From the NCBI RefSeq assembly GCF_001427145.1, contig NZ_LMGL01000001.1, forward strand, positions 1,317,241 to 1,381,240: a DNA stretch of 64,000 bases. Reading direction: 5' to 3'. Each line of letters begins with the position of its first letter. Position 1 is the first letter of the stretch. Both the position numbers and the translations under genes were made by a program. Source of the DNA: Microbacterium sp. Root166 (lineage in GTDB: Bacteria > Actinomycetota > Actinomycetes > Actinomycetales > Microbacteriaceae). The notes beneath the pieces are model-generated. The model was not told the DNA's origin. It was given only the letters and a program-made list of their open reading frames with translations, and did not search any database. Positions 34,351 through 43,201 of the stretch are shown in pieces.

Positions 34351-34380
34351 CAGTTCTGATGATGCGTCACCAGTTCTATC
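34351..34380. promoter_or_regulatory. Direct repeats suited to an AraC-family dimer
   Basis: CAGTTCTGAT (34351-34360) and CAGTTCTATC (34371-34380) begin exactly 20 bases apart, near two helical turns, in the divergent gap between the AraC and GH2 genes. Tandem half-sites at this spacing are typical of AraC-family binding. Confidence 0.5.
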
Positions 34381-34453
34381 ACCATGCTTCCGGCGATCCA
34401 TACATTCGTACGACCGGTATGTCCCGTTGCCGCGCCTGTCGAAGGAGACCCCC

Positions 34454-36691
34454 ATGACGCGACCGCCCGTCGACCGCCCCCGTCGGATGACGCTCATTCA
34501 CGACGACTGGGCGTTCGCACCCGTCGCGCTGCCGTCGGATTCGACCTGGGAGGATGTCGCTGCGGCGGGGTCGTACGTGACGCTGCCGCACACGTGGAAC
34601 GCGATCGACGGACAAGCGGGCGGCGAGTATCGCCGCGGGCGGTCCACGTACGCCCGACGCGTCGTGGCCGAAGCGGCGGACGTGCGGACCTGGGTCGAGT
34701 TCGAGGGTGTGAACTCCTCTGCCGAGGTGTACCTGAACGGCCGACTGGTCGCTGCGCACGACGGCGGATACTCGACCTTCCGGGCGGACCTGACCGGACA
34801 CCTCGAGAACGGTGCCGGGACCCTTGTGGTCATCGTCGACAACGCCGCCAACGAGCGCGTGTACCCGCAGCAGGCAGACTTCACCTTCTACGGCGGCATC
34901 TACCGAGACGTCCGGCTCATCACCCTGGGAGCGCCGCACTTCGCCCTCGACGACCACGGCGGACTCGGGCTGACCGTGACGCCGATCGTCGACGGTGTCC
35001 GGGCGGACGTGGCGCTCGCGGCCGACGTCGACGGCGAGGCTTCGGCAGTGCGCTTCGTCATCGACGGCGAAGCGTCGGTCACCGTTCCCCTTCTCGACGG
35101 CGTCGCGACCAGCGAGCTGACGATCGAGCGCGTGCGCCGCTGGCACGGGCTGCGCGATCCCCACCTCTACACCGCACGTGCCGAGCTCCTGGTGGGCGAA
35201 GCCGTGGTCGATGCGGTCGAGCTGCGGTTCGGCTGCCGTGAGTTCGCGGTGGACCCCGATCGGGGCTTCCTGCTGAACGGCGAGCAGTACCCCCTGCGCG
35301 GGGTATCCCGCCACCAGGATCACGAGGGCGTGGGCAACGCCGTCACCGAGGAGATGAAGCAGACCGATCTCGCCCTGCTGCGCGAGCTGGGCGCGACCAC
35401 GGTGCGTCTCGCGCACTACCAGCATGATCAGCGGTTCTACGACCTGTGCGACGAGGCCGGGCTCGTGGTGTGGGCGGAGATCCCGCAGATCACTGTCTTC
35501 CTCCCCGGTGCCGTCGACAACGCCCGCGATCAGCTCACGGAGCTCATCGTGCAGAACCGCCACCACGCGAGCATCATCAGCTGGGGGCTCTCGAACGAGA
35601 TCACGCTCGCCGGCGCCGGTGAAGACGTCCTCGCCGCCCACCGTGAGCTCAACGACCTGGCGCACCGACTCGATCCCGGCCGGCTCACGGCGATGGCCCA
35701 CCTGTTTCTGCTCGAGACCGACAACCCGCTGGTCGCGCTGGCAGACGTCATGTCCTACAACCTCTACTTCGGCTGGTACGTGGGCGAGGCCGCCGACAAC
35801 GACACCTGGCTGGACGACTTCCACACGTCTTATCCGGAGGTCGCCATCGGTCTCTCCGAGTACGGGGCGGACGCCAACCCGCAGTACCAGTCCGCAGCGC
35901 CCGTCAAGGGCGACTACACCGAGAGCTACCAGGCGCTGTATCACGAGCACATGGTCACGATGATCGAGCAGCGGCCCTGGCTGTGGGCGACGCACGTGTG
36001 GAACCTCGCCGACTTCGGGTCGGCGGGTCGCGATGAGGGCGGAGTCGCCGGGCGGAACCAGAAGGGTCTGGTCACCTTCGATCGCGGGCTGAAGAAGGAC
36101 GCGTTCTACGTGTACAAGGCTGCCTGGTCGGATGAGCCCTTCGTGCACGTGGCCGGCCGGCGCAGGGCCGAACGGGTAGAGGATGTGACCGAGGTCATCG
36201 TCTACTCCAACCAGAAGCACGTCACGCTCCTGGTCGACGGCGTCGAGGTCGGCTCCCTCACGGGGGAGCGGGCGTTCCGTTTCCAGGTGCCTCTGTCGGG
36301 CGAGCATGAGATCACCGCCCGGTCCGGCGACCTCGCCGACACGATCACGCTGCGCAAGGTCGACCACGTCGCCGCGGCCAGTGTCATGCCCACCACGACC
36401 ATCGCGAACTGGTTCGACGATGCGGCGCTGCCGACTCCGGCCGGATACTTCTCCATCCGTGACACGCTCGGCGAGATCAAGCAGTCCGAGGACGGCGCGC
36501 GGATCATCTCGTCCGTGCTCGAGGCCGTGGCCGTCAGCCGCGGCGAGGTGGGCCGGGGAGCCCAGATCCCGCCCGCGATGCAGTCCATCGTCGACAGGAT
36601 GAGCGTCGAGAAGCTCATCCTTCAGGCCGGAGGCGTGCCCGTCGAGCGTATTGCGGCACTGAACGCCGAACTCAACCTCATAGCCAAGTAA
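34454..36691 (+). CDS. Glycoside hydrolase family 2 enzyme (beta-galactosidase/beta-glucuronidase type)
   Basis: The 745-residue protein has the GH2 order: jelly-roll sugar-binding domain (TYARRVVAEAADVRTWVEFE, SSAEVYLNGRLVAAHDGGYS), immunoglobulin-like domain, then a TIM barrel with GVSRHQDHEG. The acid/base is E382 in WGLSNEI and the nucleophile is E469 in GLSEYGAD. A C-terminal Ig-like domain and a short helical tail (residues about 650-745) follow. No signal peptide is seen. ATG 34454 has GAAGGAG seven bases ahead. The sugar specificity is open. The AraC gene is its likely regulator. Confidence 0.85.
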   Translation: MTRPPVDRPRRMTLIHDDWAFAPVALPSDSTWEDVAAAGSYVTLPHTWNAIDGQAGGEYRRGRSTYARRVVAEAADVRTWVEFEGVNSSAEVYLNGRLVAAHDGGYSTFRADLTGHLENGAGTLVVIVDNAANERVYPQQADFTFYGGIYRDVRLITLGAPHFALDDHGGLGLTVTPIVDGVRADVALAADVDGEASAVRFVIDGEASVTVPLLDGVATSELTIERVRRWHGLRDPHLYTARAELLVGEAVVDAVELRFGCREFAVDPDRGFLLNGEQYPLRGVSRHQDHEGVGNAVTEEMKQTDLALLRELGATTVRLAHYQHDQRFYDLCDEAGLVVWAEIPQITVFLPGAVDNARDQLTELIVQNRHHASIISWGLSNEITLAGAGEDVLAAHRELNDLAHRLDPGRLTAMAHLFLLETDNPLVALADVMSYNLYFGWYVGEAADNDTWLDDFHTSYPEVAIGLSEYGADANPQYQSAAPVKGDYTESYQALYHEHMVTMIEQRPWLWATHVWNLADFGSAGRDEGGVAGRNQKGLVTFDRGLKKDAFYVYKAAWSDEPFVHVAGRRRAERVEDVTEVIVYSNQKHVTLLVDGVEVGSLTGERAFRFQVPLSGEHEITARSGDLADTITLRKVDHVAAASVMPTTTIANWFDDAALPTPAGYFSIRDTLGEIKQSEDGARIISSVLEAVAVSRGEVGRGAQIPPAMQSIVDRMSVEKLILQAGGVPVERIAALNAELNLIAK

Positions 36692-36857
36692 CCCGACTGG
36701 GCACGCACGCGTTCGCCCACTAATGCGAGCATCTCGGGTTAGCAGACGCTGGAACCGAGCGCCTCAAGCCCGGTTCGGCCAATCAGCCTGAGCCGACCTG
36801 ATGACCCGACCGGTGCACGCTTTGGCACTGGCCCTTCAGCGACGCCTATGCCACGTA

Positions 36858-36900
36858 GAAGCCCCGAGATCCCTGGTAAACACTGGGATCGCGGGGCTTC
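36858..36900 (+). terminator. Terminator after the GH2 gene
   Basis: GAAGCCCCGAGATCCC and GGGATCGCGGGGCTTC pair over 16 positions with one mismatch and an 11-base loop (36858-36900), then TCTCTCG. It lies between convergent GH2 and manganese catalase genes and can serve both. The rest of the 236-base gap shows nothing else. Confidence 0.7.
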
Positions 36901-36927
36901 TCTCGTCGCGGAGATCGAACCGATGGG

Positions 36928-37878
36928 TCAGGGCAGTCTGCCGAACGTCGCATCGATGTCGGCGAGCTCCATCGCTGCGGTCGCTTCGATGAGCGCGATG
37001 AGGTCTTCGTCCGCGCCGGGCGAGAACTCTTCCGGGCGTTCTGGGGCGATCTCGATGGGCACCCCCTCCGGTGCCTGCTCCCTCGCTTCGAGGTTCGTTC
37101 CGTCCCCGGACGGCGACAAGCCCTGGAAGATCTTGCCTGCTTCGGACTGGTCGCCGAGGTCGAAGGAGTATTGCTTGTTCTGCAGCCCCAGGTCCAGGAG
37201 TCGCTTGACTTCTGGGAAGCGCTCTGCATTGGTCTTGGGGATCGGCAGCGTGTTCCTCCACTTCACCCCCAGCGTCTCGAGGGCCTTGGCGTAGGCGTTC
37301 TCGTGCGCCTGGTCGCGGACGATCAGATACGAGATCGTGGATCGGGCCGTCTTGTTGTCGGTCATCTCATACAGCCGGCATTTCTGCAGACGCCCGGTGG
37401 ATTCGAGCATCAGGTTGTAGAGCAGGTCCAGCACGAGGTTGCCGGAGTTGTAGACATAGCTGCCGCTCCACGGATTGCCGACGGCGTCCACGGGCAACGC
37501 TCCCTGCGCGCCCACCAGGTAGTGGTGGATGTTGCCGTGGTCGAGCGCGATCTCGAGGGGAGTGGCTCCCTTGGCGCCCGGCATGTCCACCGGAGCGCCT
37601 GCCTTGCCCTGGTAGGCGGGCGAGCCGTCCAGCAGCCGGGCGATCGTGGTGCCGATCAACTCGACGTGGCTGATCTCCTCCGTGCCGATGCCCTGGATCA
37701 GATCCTTGTAGGGCTTGGCGTTGGGACCTCGGAAGTTGATGCTCTGGAACAGGTACTGCATCATCGTTCGCATCTCGCCGAATTGCCCCCCGAGCCCTTC
37801 CTGCAGCGCGTTCGCCGCCGCGGGATCGGGCTCGTCCTGCTCGATCGGGTTGATGAGATTCTGCAAGTGGAAGTACAT
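36928..37878 (-). CDS. Manganese catalase
   Basis: The 316-residue di-manganese catalase has all five metal ligands in order: E35 (FGEMRTMM), E68 and H71 (GTEEISHVEL), E159 (LMLESTGR) and H192 (RDQAHENAY). The C-terminal 60 residues are Glu/Pro-rich, normal for the family. ATG 37878 lies behind GAGAGGA. It decomposes H2O2 in the cytoplasm, useful beside GMC oxidases and flavin monooxygenases that can release peroxide. It is monocistronic, with a 570-base upstream region. Confidence 0.92.
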   Translation of the reverse strand: MYFHLQNLINPIEQDEPDPAAANALQEGLGGQFGEMRTMMQYLFQSINFRGPNAKPYKDLIQGIGTEEISHVELIGTTIARLLDGSPAYQGKAGAPVDMPGAKGATPLEIALDHGNIHHYLVGAQGALPVDAVGNPWSGSYVYNSGNLVLDLLYNLMLESTGRLQKCRLYEMTDNKTARSTISYLIVRDQAHENAYAKALETLGVKWRNTLPIPKTNAERFPEVKRLLDLGLQNKQYSFDLGDQSEAGKIFQGLSPSGDGTNLEAREQAPEGVPIEIAPERPEEFSPGADEDLIALIEATAAMELADIDATFGRLP

Positions 37879-38448
37879 GAGGGTCCTCTCGTCGGCTTGT
37901 GACCGACCACCCTCCGGCGGCTGCGCGGGATCGCCGTGGGATGGACACGATGGAATGCGCCGCGTAGCATCCAGGCCGCGTCGCCCAGATGCACTCCGCC
38001 GGGTGCCCTCGAGAGCCCGGTGTTGTTCGCGATCACGCGGAGAACGGCACGTGTCATCGTTGCGATCGCGTCGGAACATGAGCGGAGACTGTTCGAGGCG
38101 GAGCTCCGCGCTGCATGCACGCCGGCGGACACAGGCGAGCGAAGCAGAGCCGCTCGACGCCTCGCTCCACGTCACGACTGCGGGTGCAGCCCCGCCTCCG
38201 AAGGATCTTGAGGCCCCAGGTCTCGCGATCGCGATGGGGCGGGGCTGCATGCTTGTCTCTCCCCAGAGTTGCAAGCGTTCCGTCGCGTCATCGGTGAAGG
38301 ACGTCGAGGAATACTTCCTCGGTGAGAGAGATGCGGAGCCACGCGTTTCGTTACGCGAACGTCGAAAGAACTTGCTGCATCCAAAAGGTGCGTTCGCCGG
38401 AAGAACTCCTTACAGGGCGGAACCCCGCATATCCCGAAGGAGAACAAC
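37879..38448. other. Gene-free region between divergent catalase and DUF4397 genes
   Basis: No gene is supported in these 570 bases. It has one notable structure: TGCAGCCCCGCC (38185-38196) is perfectly complementary to GGCGGGGCTGCA (38238-38249), with a 41-base loop that itself contains the 12-base palindrome TCGCGATCGCGA. The leader before 38449 has a clear AAGGAG. No consensus promoter was convincing. Confidence 0.4.
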
Positions 38449-39273
38449 GTGCGCAGGACACTCGCAGCAGGCGTGGTCGCCGGCTTTGTCGTGGCGGCGG
38501 GCTTCGCAGCCCCGGCCCAGGCGATTTCCGAGACCACCGCAGATCTTTATGTGCTTCACGCCATTCCAGCGACTCCGGTCGACGTCTACGTGAACGGAAC
38601 GCTCACCCTGGACGACTTCCAGCCCGGCACCCTGGCCGGACCGCTCGATCTCCCGGCCGGCGACTACGCGGTCGCCCTGACCGCTCCCGACGCTGCGGAC
38701 GACAGCGCGCCGGTGCTCGGTCCGGCGACCATCACCCTCACGGCCGGAACGAGCTACACGGCCACAGCCAACCTCGATGACGCGGGTGCGCCGGCGCTGA
38801 ACCTTTTCACGAACGACATCGCGACGACCAGCGCAGGCGAAGGTCGCCTCACGGTGCGCCACGTCGCTGCCGCTCCGGCCGTCGATGTCCTCGCCGGAGG
38901 GGCTCCGGTCGTGGAGGACTTGGCCAACCCCGATGAGGCCACGCTCAACCTGCCCGTCGGCACCGTCGCCGCCTCCGTAGCGCTCGCCGGGACAACCGAT
39001 CCTGTGATCGGTCCGGCAGACGTCGCCATCGAGGACGGCAAGCTCACGATCGTCTACGCCTGGGGCAGCGCCGAGGAGGGCACCCTCGCCCTGGCGACCC
39101 AGAGCATCACCGTCGGACACTCCACCCCCGGTGGCGTCAATTCCGGCACCGCCGGCTATGCGGCAGAGCGCGACGCGCTCATGCAAGCGAGCTGGATCTT
39201 CGGCGGAGCAGTGATCGCGATCGGCCTGCTGGCCGCGCTGGTGATCCGCCGCCGCGCGCACATCGAGTCCTGA
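38449..39273 (+). CDS. Secreted DUF4397-domain protein with C-terminal membrane anchor
   Basis: The 274-residue protein has an N-terminal signal peptide (basic RR, hydrophobic core, cleavage near APAQA-IS at about residue 25). The DUF4397 module begins YVLHAIPATPVDVYVNG and appears to repeat as VRHVAAAPAVDVLAGG about 105 residues later. A C-terminal helix, ASWIFGGAVIAIGLLAALVI, followed by RRRAH anchors it. There is no LPxTG motif ahead of the helix. It starts at GTG 38449 after AAGGAG. It sits just ahead of a class F sortase, a frequent pairing whose purpose is unknown. Confidence 0.8.
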   Translation: MRRTLAAGVVAGFVVAAGFAAPAQAISETTADLYVLHAIPATPVDVYVNGTLTLDDFQPGTLAGPLDLPAGDYAVALTAPDAADDSAPVLGPATITLTAGTSYTATANLDDAGAPALNLFTNDIATTSAGEGRLTVRHVAAAPAVDVLAGGAPVVEDLANPDEATLNLPVGTVAASVALAGTTDPVIGPADVAIEDGKLTIVYAWGSAEEGTLALATQSITVGHSTPGGVNSGTAGYAAERDALMQASWIFGGAVIAIGLLAALVIRRRAHIES

Positions 39274-39278
39274 CCACA

Positions 39279-39317
39279 GCCTGCGGACCGCGAGGACTTC
39301 TCCCGCGGTCCGCAGGC
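39279..39317 (+). terminator. Hairpin between DUF4397 and sortase genes
   Basis: GCCTGCGGACCGCG (39279-39292) pairs perfectly with CGCGGTCCGCAGGC (39304-39317) around an 11-base loop. It has no T-run and lies 35 bases before the sortase ATG. It may reduce sortase expression relative to the surface protein. Confidence 0.45.
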
Positions 39318-39352
39318 CGCGCCAACAGCGACACCACCCGTTGGAAGGAAGC

Positions 39353-39985
39353 ATGCCCCACAGGTTCAGCGCTGGCGTCGCGCTGCTTCTTGTGCTCACG
39401 CTGACGGCGTGTGCCGGCCCGACTCGTCCCGTCGGTGCCGAGCCCTCCCCGATCACATCAACGGCCCCGCCGGCGCCGGCGCCCACGCCGACGATCCAGG
39501 TGCCTGTGGCGTCTGCGGCACTGACGGAACCGGTCGCGGTCGTGCCGCCAATTTCGGTGCGCATCGAGGCCCTCGGCATCGAGGTGCCGGTGATACCCGT
39601 CGGCGTGGAATCCGACAGCTTCATGGAGCTGCCGGAGGACCCGGCGATCGCCGGCTGGTACCGATTCGGGCCGGCCCCCGGCACGGGCTCGGGCAACACC
39701 GTCATCTCCGCGCACATCGACTCGCCCAGATACCCCATCGGGCCCTTCGCCGCGCTGCGCGACGTGCCGGTCGGGGCCGAGGTGTCAGTGGCTTCGGCTG
39801 ACGGCTCTTCCGTTCGCTACGCCGTGGAGAGCGTGACCTACTACGCCAAGACCGAGCTTCCGGTCGACGAGCTCTTCGCTCGAGGCGGCCCACCGGCACT
39901 CGTGCTCATCACCTGCGGCGGCGAGTTCGACAGCGCCACAGGCCGCTACCGCGACAACGTGGTGCTCATCGCCCGGTCCATGTGA
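39353..39985 (+). CDS. Class F sortase, lipoprotein type
   Basis: The 210-residue protein has a lipobox LTAC with Cys 20 after a hydrophobic stretch, then a Pro/Thr/Ala-rich linker (residues 30-65) and a sortase beta-barrel. The catalytic residues are H121 (ISAHIDS), C188 (LITCGG) and R200 (GRYRDNVV). Class F sortases are transpeptidases of actinobacteria, often with no obvious LPxTG partner nearby, as here. ATG 39353 is chosen because GGAAGG precedes it. Extracytoplasmic, lipid-anchored. Confidence 0.85.
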   Translation: MPHRFSAGVALLLVLTLTACAGPTRPVGAEPSPITSTAPPAPAPTPTIQVPVASAALTEPVAVVPPISVRIEALGIEVPVIPVGVESDSFMELPEDPAIAGWYRFGPAPGTGSGNTVISAHIDSPRYPIGPFAALRDVPVGAEVSVASADGSSVRYAVESVTYYAKTELPVDELFARGGPPALVLITCGGEFDSATGRYRDNVVLIARSM

Positions 39986-40001
39986 GCATCTGCTCACGCG
40001 A

Positions 40002-40169
40002 TCAGGTGTCGCGGATGTCCGGCGCGTCGTCTTCGCGGTGATCGTCGTCCCCGCCTGCGGGGTACGCGGCCAACTCCGGGCGAGCGCGCAGGAACAGGAT
40101 GCTGGCGATCAGCCCTCCCCACACCAGCACGAGCGCGAGCAGCAGGAAGGTGATGGCGATACCGGTCAT
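40002..40169 (-). CDS. metS: Small subunit of methionine/alanine importer, MetS-like
   Basis: This 55-residue peptide starts MTGIAITFLLLALVLVWGGL: one membrane helix, then FLRARPELA and an acidic tail. This matches MetS, the small partner of the sodium-dependent MetP transporter described in Corynebacterium glutamicum. ATG 40169 overlaps the stop of the transporter gene (TCATG on the + strand), so the pair is coupled. It is too short for many gene finders. A small GTGAGCA/TGCTCAC stem (39982-39997) separates it from the convergent sortase gene. Confidence 0.8.
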   Translation of the reverse strand: MTGIAITFLLLALVLVWGGLIASILFLRARPELAAYPAGGDDDHREDDAPDIRDT

Positions 40170-41743
40170 GAGCGCTTCTCCTTCTCGACCACTGCGTATT
40201 CCGGCCAGGCGGTGAAGTCGTCAGGGTCCCGTTTCCACCGCAGTTTCGTGAAGAGGACCGCTGCGACGATGATGAACGCGATCGTTCCCCAGCCGACCAC
40301 CCCGAGGTACCACGCCGGCAGGTCGGCGTAGCCGTCGACGATCAGTGTGATGATCCGCGAGATGAGCATGTAGGCGAGCACGACCGGCGCGAGGATGCCG
40401 ACGAGGAAGATCCACACCTTGCCGACGCGGAACGTCGAGACGGCGTTGAGGTGGAAACGGAGTTCGTCACCTTTCCGCACCACCCAGACGACGAGGATGG
40501 TCGACAGGACGGCTGAGGCGACGATTCCGATGTTGTTCGCCCACTGATCTGCGGTGTCGAGGGCCAGCAGGCCGGTCGTGGTCGAGAAGATGAGGATCGA
40601 CAGGATGGCGGACACTCCGCCGACGCGCACGGCGGCCTGGCGAGGCGACAGGCCGAACTTCTCCTGGAATGCCGCAGAGACGACCTGCAGCACCGAGAGG
40701 AGAGACGTGAAGCCGGCCATCGTGAGAGAGCCGAAGAACAGTGCGCCGAAGATCGGCCCTCCGGGCATCTGCGAGACGATCGCGGGGAAGGTGATGAACG
40801 ACAGTCCGACCCCGGTGAGCCCTTCGAGCTCGCTGACATCGACGCCCTGCTGGAACGCGAAGAAGCCGAGGGTGGCGAACACACCGATGCCCGCGAGGAT
40901 CTCGAACGACGAGTTCGCGAACGCCACCACGAGCCCCGGTGCCGTCAGATTGGCCTTGCGCTTGCGATAGGACGCGTAGGTGATCATGATCCCGAACGCG
41001 ATCGACAGCGAGAAGAAGATCTGGCTGTAGGCGGCGATCCACACGTTCGGATCGCCCAGCGCTTCCCAGTTCGGGGTGAACAGCGCGTTGAGTCCTTCGG
41101 CCGCGCCGTCGAGGAAGAGCGCGCGCACGACCAGCACCGCGAATGCCACCACCAGAAGGGGAAGGAAGATCACGTTCGCGCGCTGCACGCCCTTGGCCAC
41201 ACCGGCGGCGAGGACCGCGATGGTCACGATCCAGACGATCGCGAGCGGGATCAGGACACCCGGCACGAAGTCGAAGGAGAAGCCTGGGTCGCCGACCTGC
41301 AGGTATTCACCGGTGAGGAACGAGGCCGGGTCATCACCCCATCGCAGGTCGAACGAGAAGACGAAGTAACTCAGTGCCCAGGCGATGACGACTGTGTAAT
41401 ACAGGCCGATCACGAACGCGATCGCCACCTGGAACCACCCGAGTCCCTCGAGCCAGCGGCCTGATCGGCGCCCTCCCAGACGTCGGAACGCCGTCGGTGC
41501 GGATCCGCGGAAGCGATGACCGATCGCGTAGTCCAGAAACAGGATCGGGATGCCGGCGGTGATCAGCGCGACGAGGTACGGGATGAGGAACGCGCCTCCG
41601 CCGTTCTCGTACGCGACACCGGGGAAGCGCCAGATGTTCCCGAGGCCGACCGCGGAGCCGATCGCTGCGAGGATGAACCCGACCTGCCCTGTCCATTGCT
41701 CGCGGGGCGGTGCTGCCGACTGCGGTCTGGGTGCTGCGGACAT
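40166..41743 (-). CDS. metP: Sodium-dependent amino acid transporter, NSS family (MetP-like)
   Basis: The 525-residue protein has about 12 membrane helices. The NSS signature in helix 1 is IGSAVGLGNIWRFPGVAYENGG, which builds the Na+ and substrate site, followed by GIPILFLDYAIGHRFRG. The downstream overlapping MetS-like peptide identifies it as the MetPS type, which imports methionine and alanine with sodium. ATG 41743 has GAGGAG ahead. Substrates are inferred from that pairing. Confidence 0.85.
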   Translation of the reverse strand: MSAAPRPQSAAPPREQWTGQVGFILAAIGSAVGLGNIWRFPGVAYENGGGAFLIPYLVALITAGIPILFLDYAIGHRFRGSAPTAFRRLGGRRSGRWLEGLGWFQVAIAFVIGLYYTVVIAWALSYFVFSFDLRWGDDPASFLTGEYLQVGDPGFSFDFVPGVLIPLAIVWIVTIAVLAAGVAKGVQRANVIFLPLLVVAFAVLVVRALFLDGAAEGLNALFTPNWEALGDPNVWIAAYSQIFFSLSIAFGIMITYASYRKRKANLTAPGLVVAFANSSFEILAGIGVFATLGFFAFQQGVDVSELEGLTGVGLSFITFPAIVSQMPGGPIFGALFFGSLTMAGFTSLLSVLQVVSAAFQEKFGLSPRQAAVRVGGVSAILSILIFSTTTGLLALDTADQWANNIGIVASAVLSTILVVWVVRKGDELRFHLNAVSTFRVGKVWIFLVGILAPVVLAYMLISRIITLIVDGYADLPAWYLGVVGWGTIAFIIVAAVLFTKLRWKRDPDDFTAWPEYAVVEKEKRS

Positions 41744-41884
41744 GGGATCTCCTCGACATCCGGCCCGGGACGACGGACGAGCGCCGGGCGGTACGCCTCA
41801 GGTTAGACAAGAAATCACGCGTCCCCAAGACTCGAGTCCGCGAGGGCTGTGGTGGACCCGCACGGCACCCGAGCAGTGTCGGCC

Positions 41885-43015
41885 CTACGGGCTCTCGGTC
41901 GGCTCCGCCGAAGGCGTCGGCTCAGGTTCGGGCGCTGTGAGCTCCGCGAGGGCCTCGTTGAAGGCCGCGATCGTGACGGCATCGACGCTGCCGGTCGGTT
42001 CGACGCCGAGGGCGGTCTGGAACTCCTTGAGAGCCTCGGTGAGTTCCGGGGTCCACGTTCCGTCCACCGGCCCCTTCCAGAAACCCGCGAGCTTGAGGGT
42101 CTGCTGGACCGCGGCGGTCGTGGCGACCGCCTCTTGCGCAGCGACCCCGCCCAGAGCGAGCAGCTCCGCGTTGAGCGCCTCGGCGGTCGCCTTGTCGACC
42201 GTGCCCGTGACCGGCAGACCGTTCGCGCTCTGCAGGTCCTCGACGGCTGCGACGGTGGCGGGGCCGTAGATGCCGTCGATGGCGCCGGCGTAGCGTCCTG
42301 CGTCAGCGAGATTCTGCTGCAGCGCCGCGGTGTAGGCGCTCACCGCCGCCAATGCCGTCTGCTGCTGCGCGTCGCTGAGGCATCCGGCATCCGCGAACAA
42401 CCGCAGCCACGCCATCTCCAGCGCGACGGCCGCGCTGTTGAACTGCTCCGAGGCGTCGGCCAGGGTCGTCTGATCGGTGACCGCCTCCTGCGCAGCCGAG
42501 AACTCGTCATCGGCCTGCTTCACCCGCTCGATGGAGTCGGTCGGAACCGACGGCGTCGGAGCCGGCGGCTCGGCGGCCTCGGACGGAGCGGGGGCGCCCG
42601 TCTCGGCGAGCGTCAGAGCCGCGGTGGCCTCGGCCAGATCCTCCTCCGCTTCGACGAGCTCCTGCTGCGCCTGCCCGGCGGCTTCGGCGTCGTCGAACGC
42701 GTCGTCGCGGAGATCGGTCAGGTCGCTGCCGGCATCCCTGACGTCACCGACGGTCGGCGCGGTGTCATTGAGGACGTCGCCGTAGCGATCGAGCGCGGTG
42801 ATGTAGGTCTTGCTCGTGTCGCAGAAGGTCTCCGCCGCAGTGGTGAGATCGGCCTGCGCCTGCGCCACATCCTTCTCAGCCAGGGTCACGCGGGCCTTCG
42901 CCCGGTCGACGTCGCTGACCTCGCCCGAGCAGCCCGCCAGCCCGATCGCCGCCACCGCCAGCCACAGCAGGGCTGCAGTCCGGATGCCGAGCGTCTTCGC
43001 GTCCTGGCTGCTCAC
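41885..43015 (-). CDS. Lipoprotein with two peptidoglycan-binding domains
   Basis: The 376-residue protein has a lipobox LAGC (Cys 29). A long alpha-helical, Ala/Asp/Glu-rich region (residues 35-135, coiled-coil-like) is followed by a Pro-rich linker. Two PG_binding_1 repeats come next, the first with YAGAIDGIYGPATVAAVEDLQ and the second with FWKGPVDGTWTPELTEALKE. The tail is Pro/Glu/Ser-rich. It probably ties the membrane to the cell wall. ATG 43015 is the natural start before the signal peptide. Confidence 0.8.
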   Translation of the reverse strand: MSSQDAKTLGIRTAALLWLAVAAIGLAGCSGEVSDVDRAKARVTLAEKDVAQAQADLTTAAETFCDTSKTYITALDRYGDVLNDTAPTVGDVRDAGSDLTDLRDDAFDDAEAAGQAQQELVEAEEDLAEATAALTLAETGAPAPSEAAEPPAPTPSVPTDSIERVKQADDEFSAAQEAVTDQTTLADASEQFNSAAVALEMAWLRLFADAGCLSDAQQQTALAAVSAYTAALQQNLADAGRYAGAIDGIYGPATVAAVEDLQSANGLPVTGTVDKATAEALNAELLALGGVAAQEAVATTAAVQQTLKLAGFWKGPVDGTWTPELTEALKEFQTALGVEPTGSVDAVTIAAFNEALAELTAPEPEPTPSAEPTESP

Positions 43016-43074
43016 GGCGGCCCTCCTATCGATGCGACCACGCTAGTGAGCGTCTTCCGGGTCGCCGTCACCCC

Positions 43075-43102
43075 TCGAGAGTGATCCCACAGGGACTCTC
43101 GA
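43075..43102. promoter_or_regulatory. Inverted repeat upstream of the DUF1269 gene
   Basis: TCGAGAGT (43075-43082) and ACTCTCGA (43095-43102) form a perfect 8-bp inverted repeat, with an inner TCCC-aca-GGGA, between the divergent lipoprotein and DUF1269 genes. It could be an operator or terminator-like stem. Confidence 0.35.
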
Positions 43103-43201
43103 AACTGCGGTAGGCCCAGGCATAGGATCACAGCACCGTCAGGAAGCGAAGCTCGCAGGCGACCGGCCGAACGTTTCCGGCGTGGATCGAAGGAGATATC
43201 G

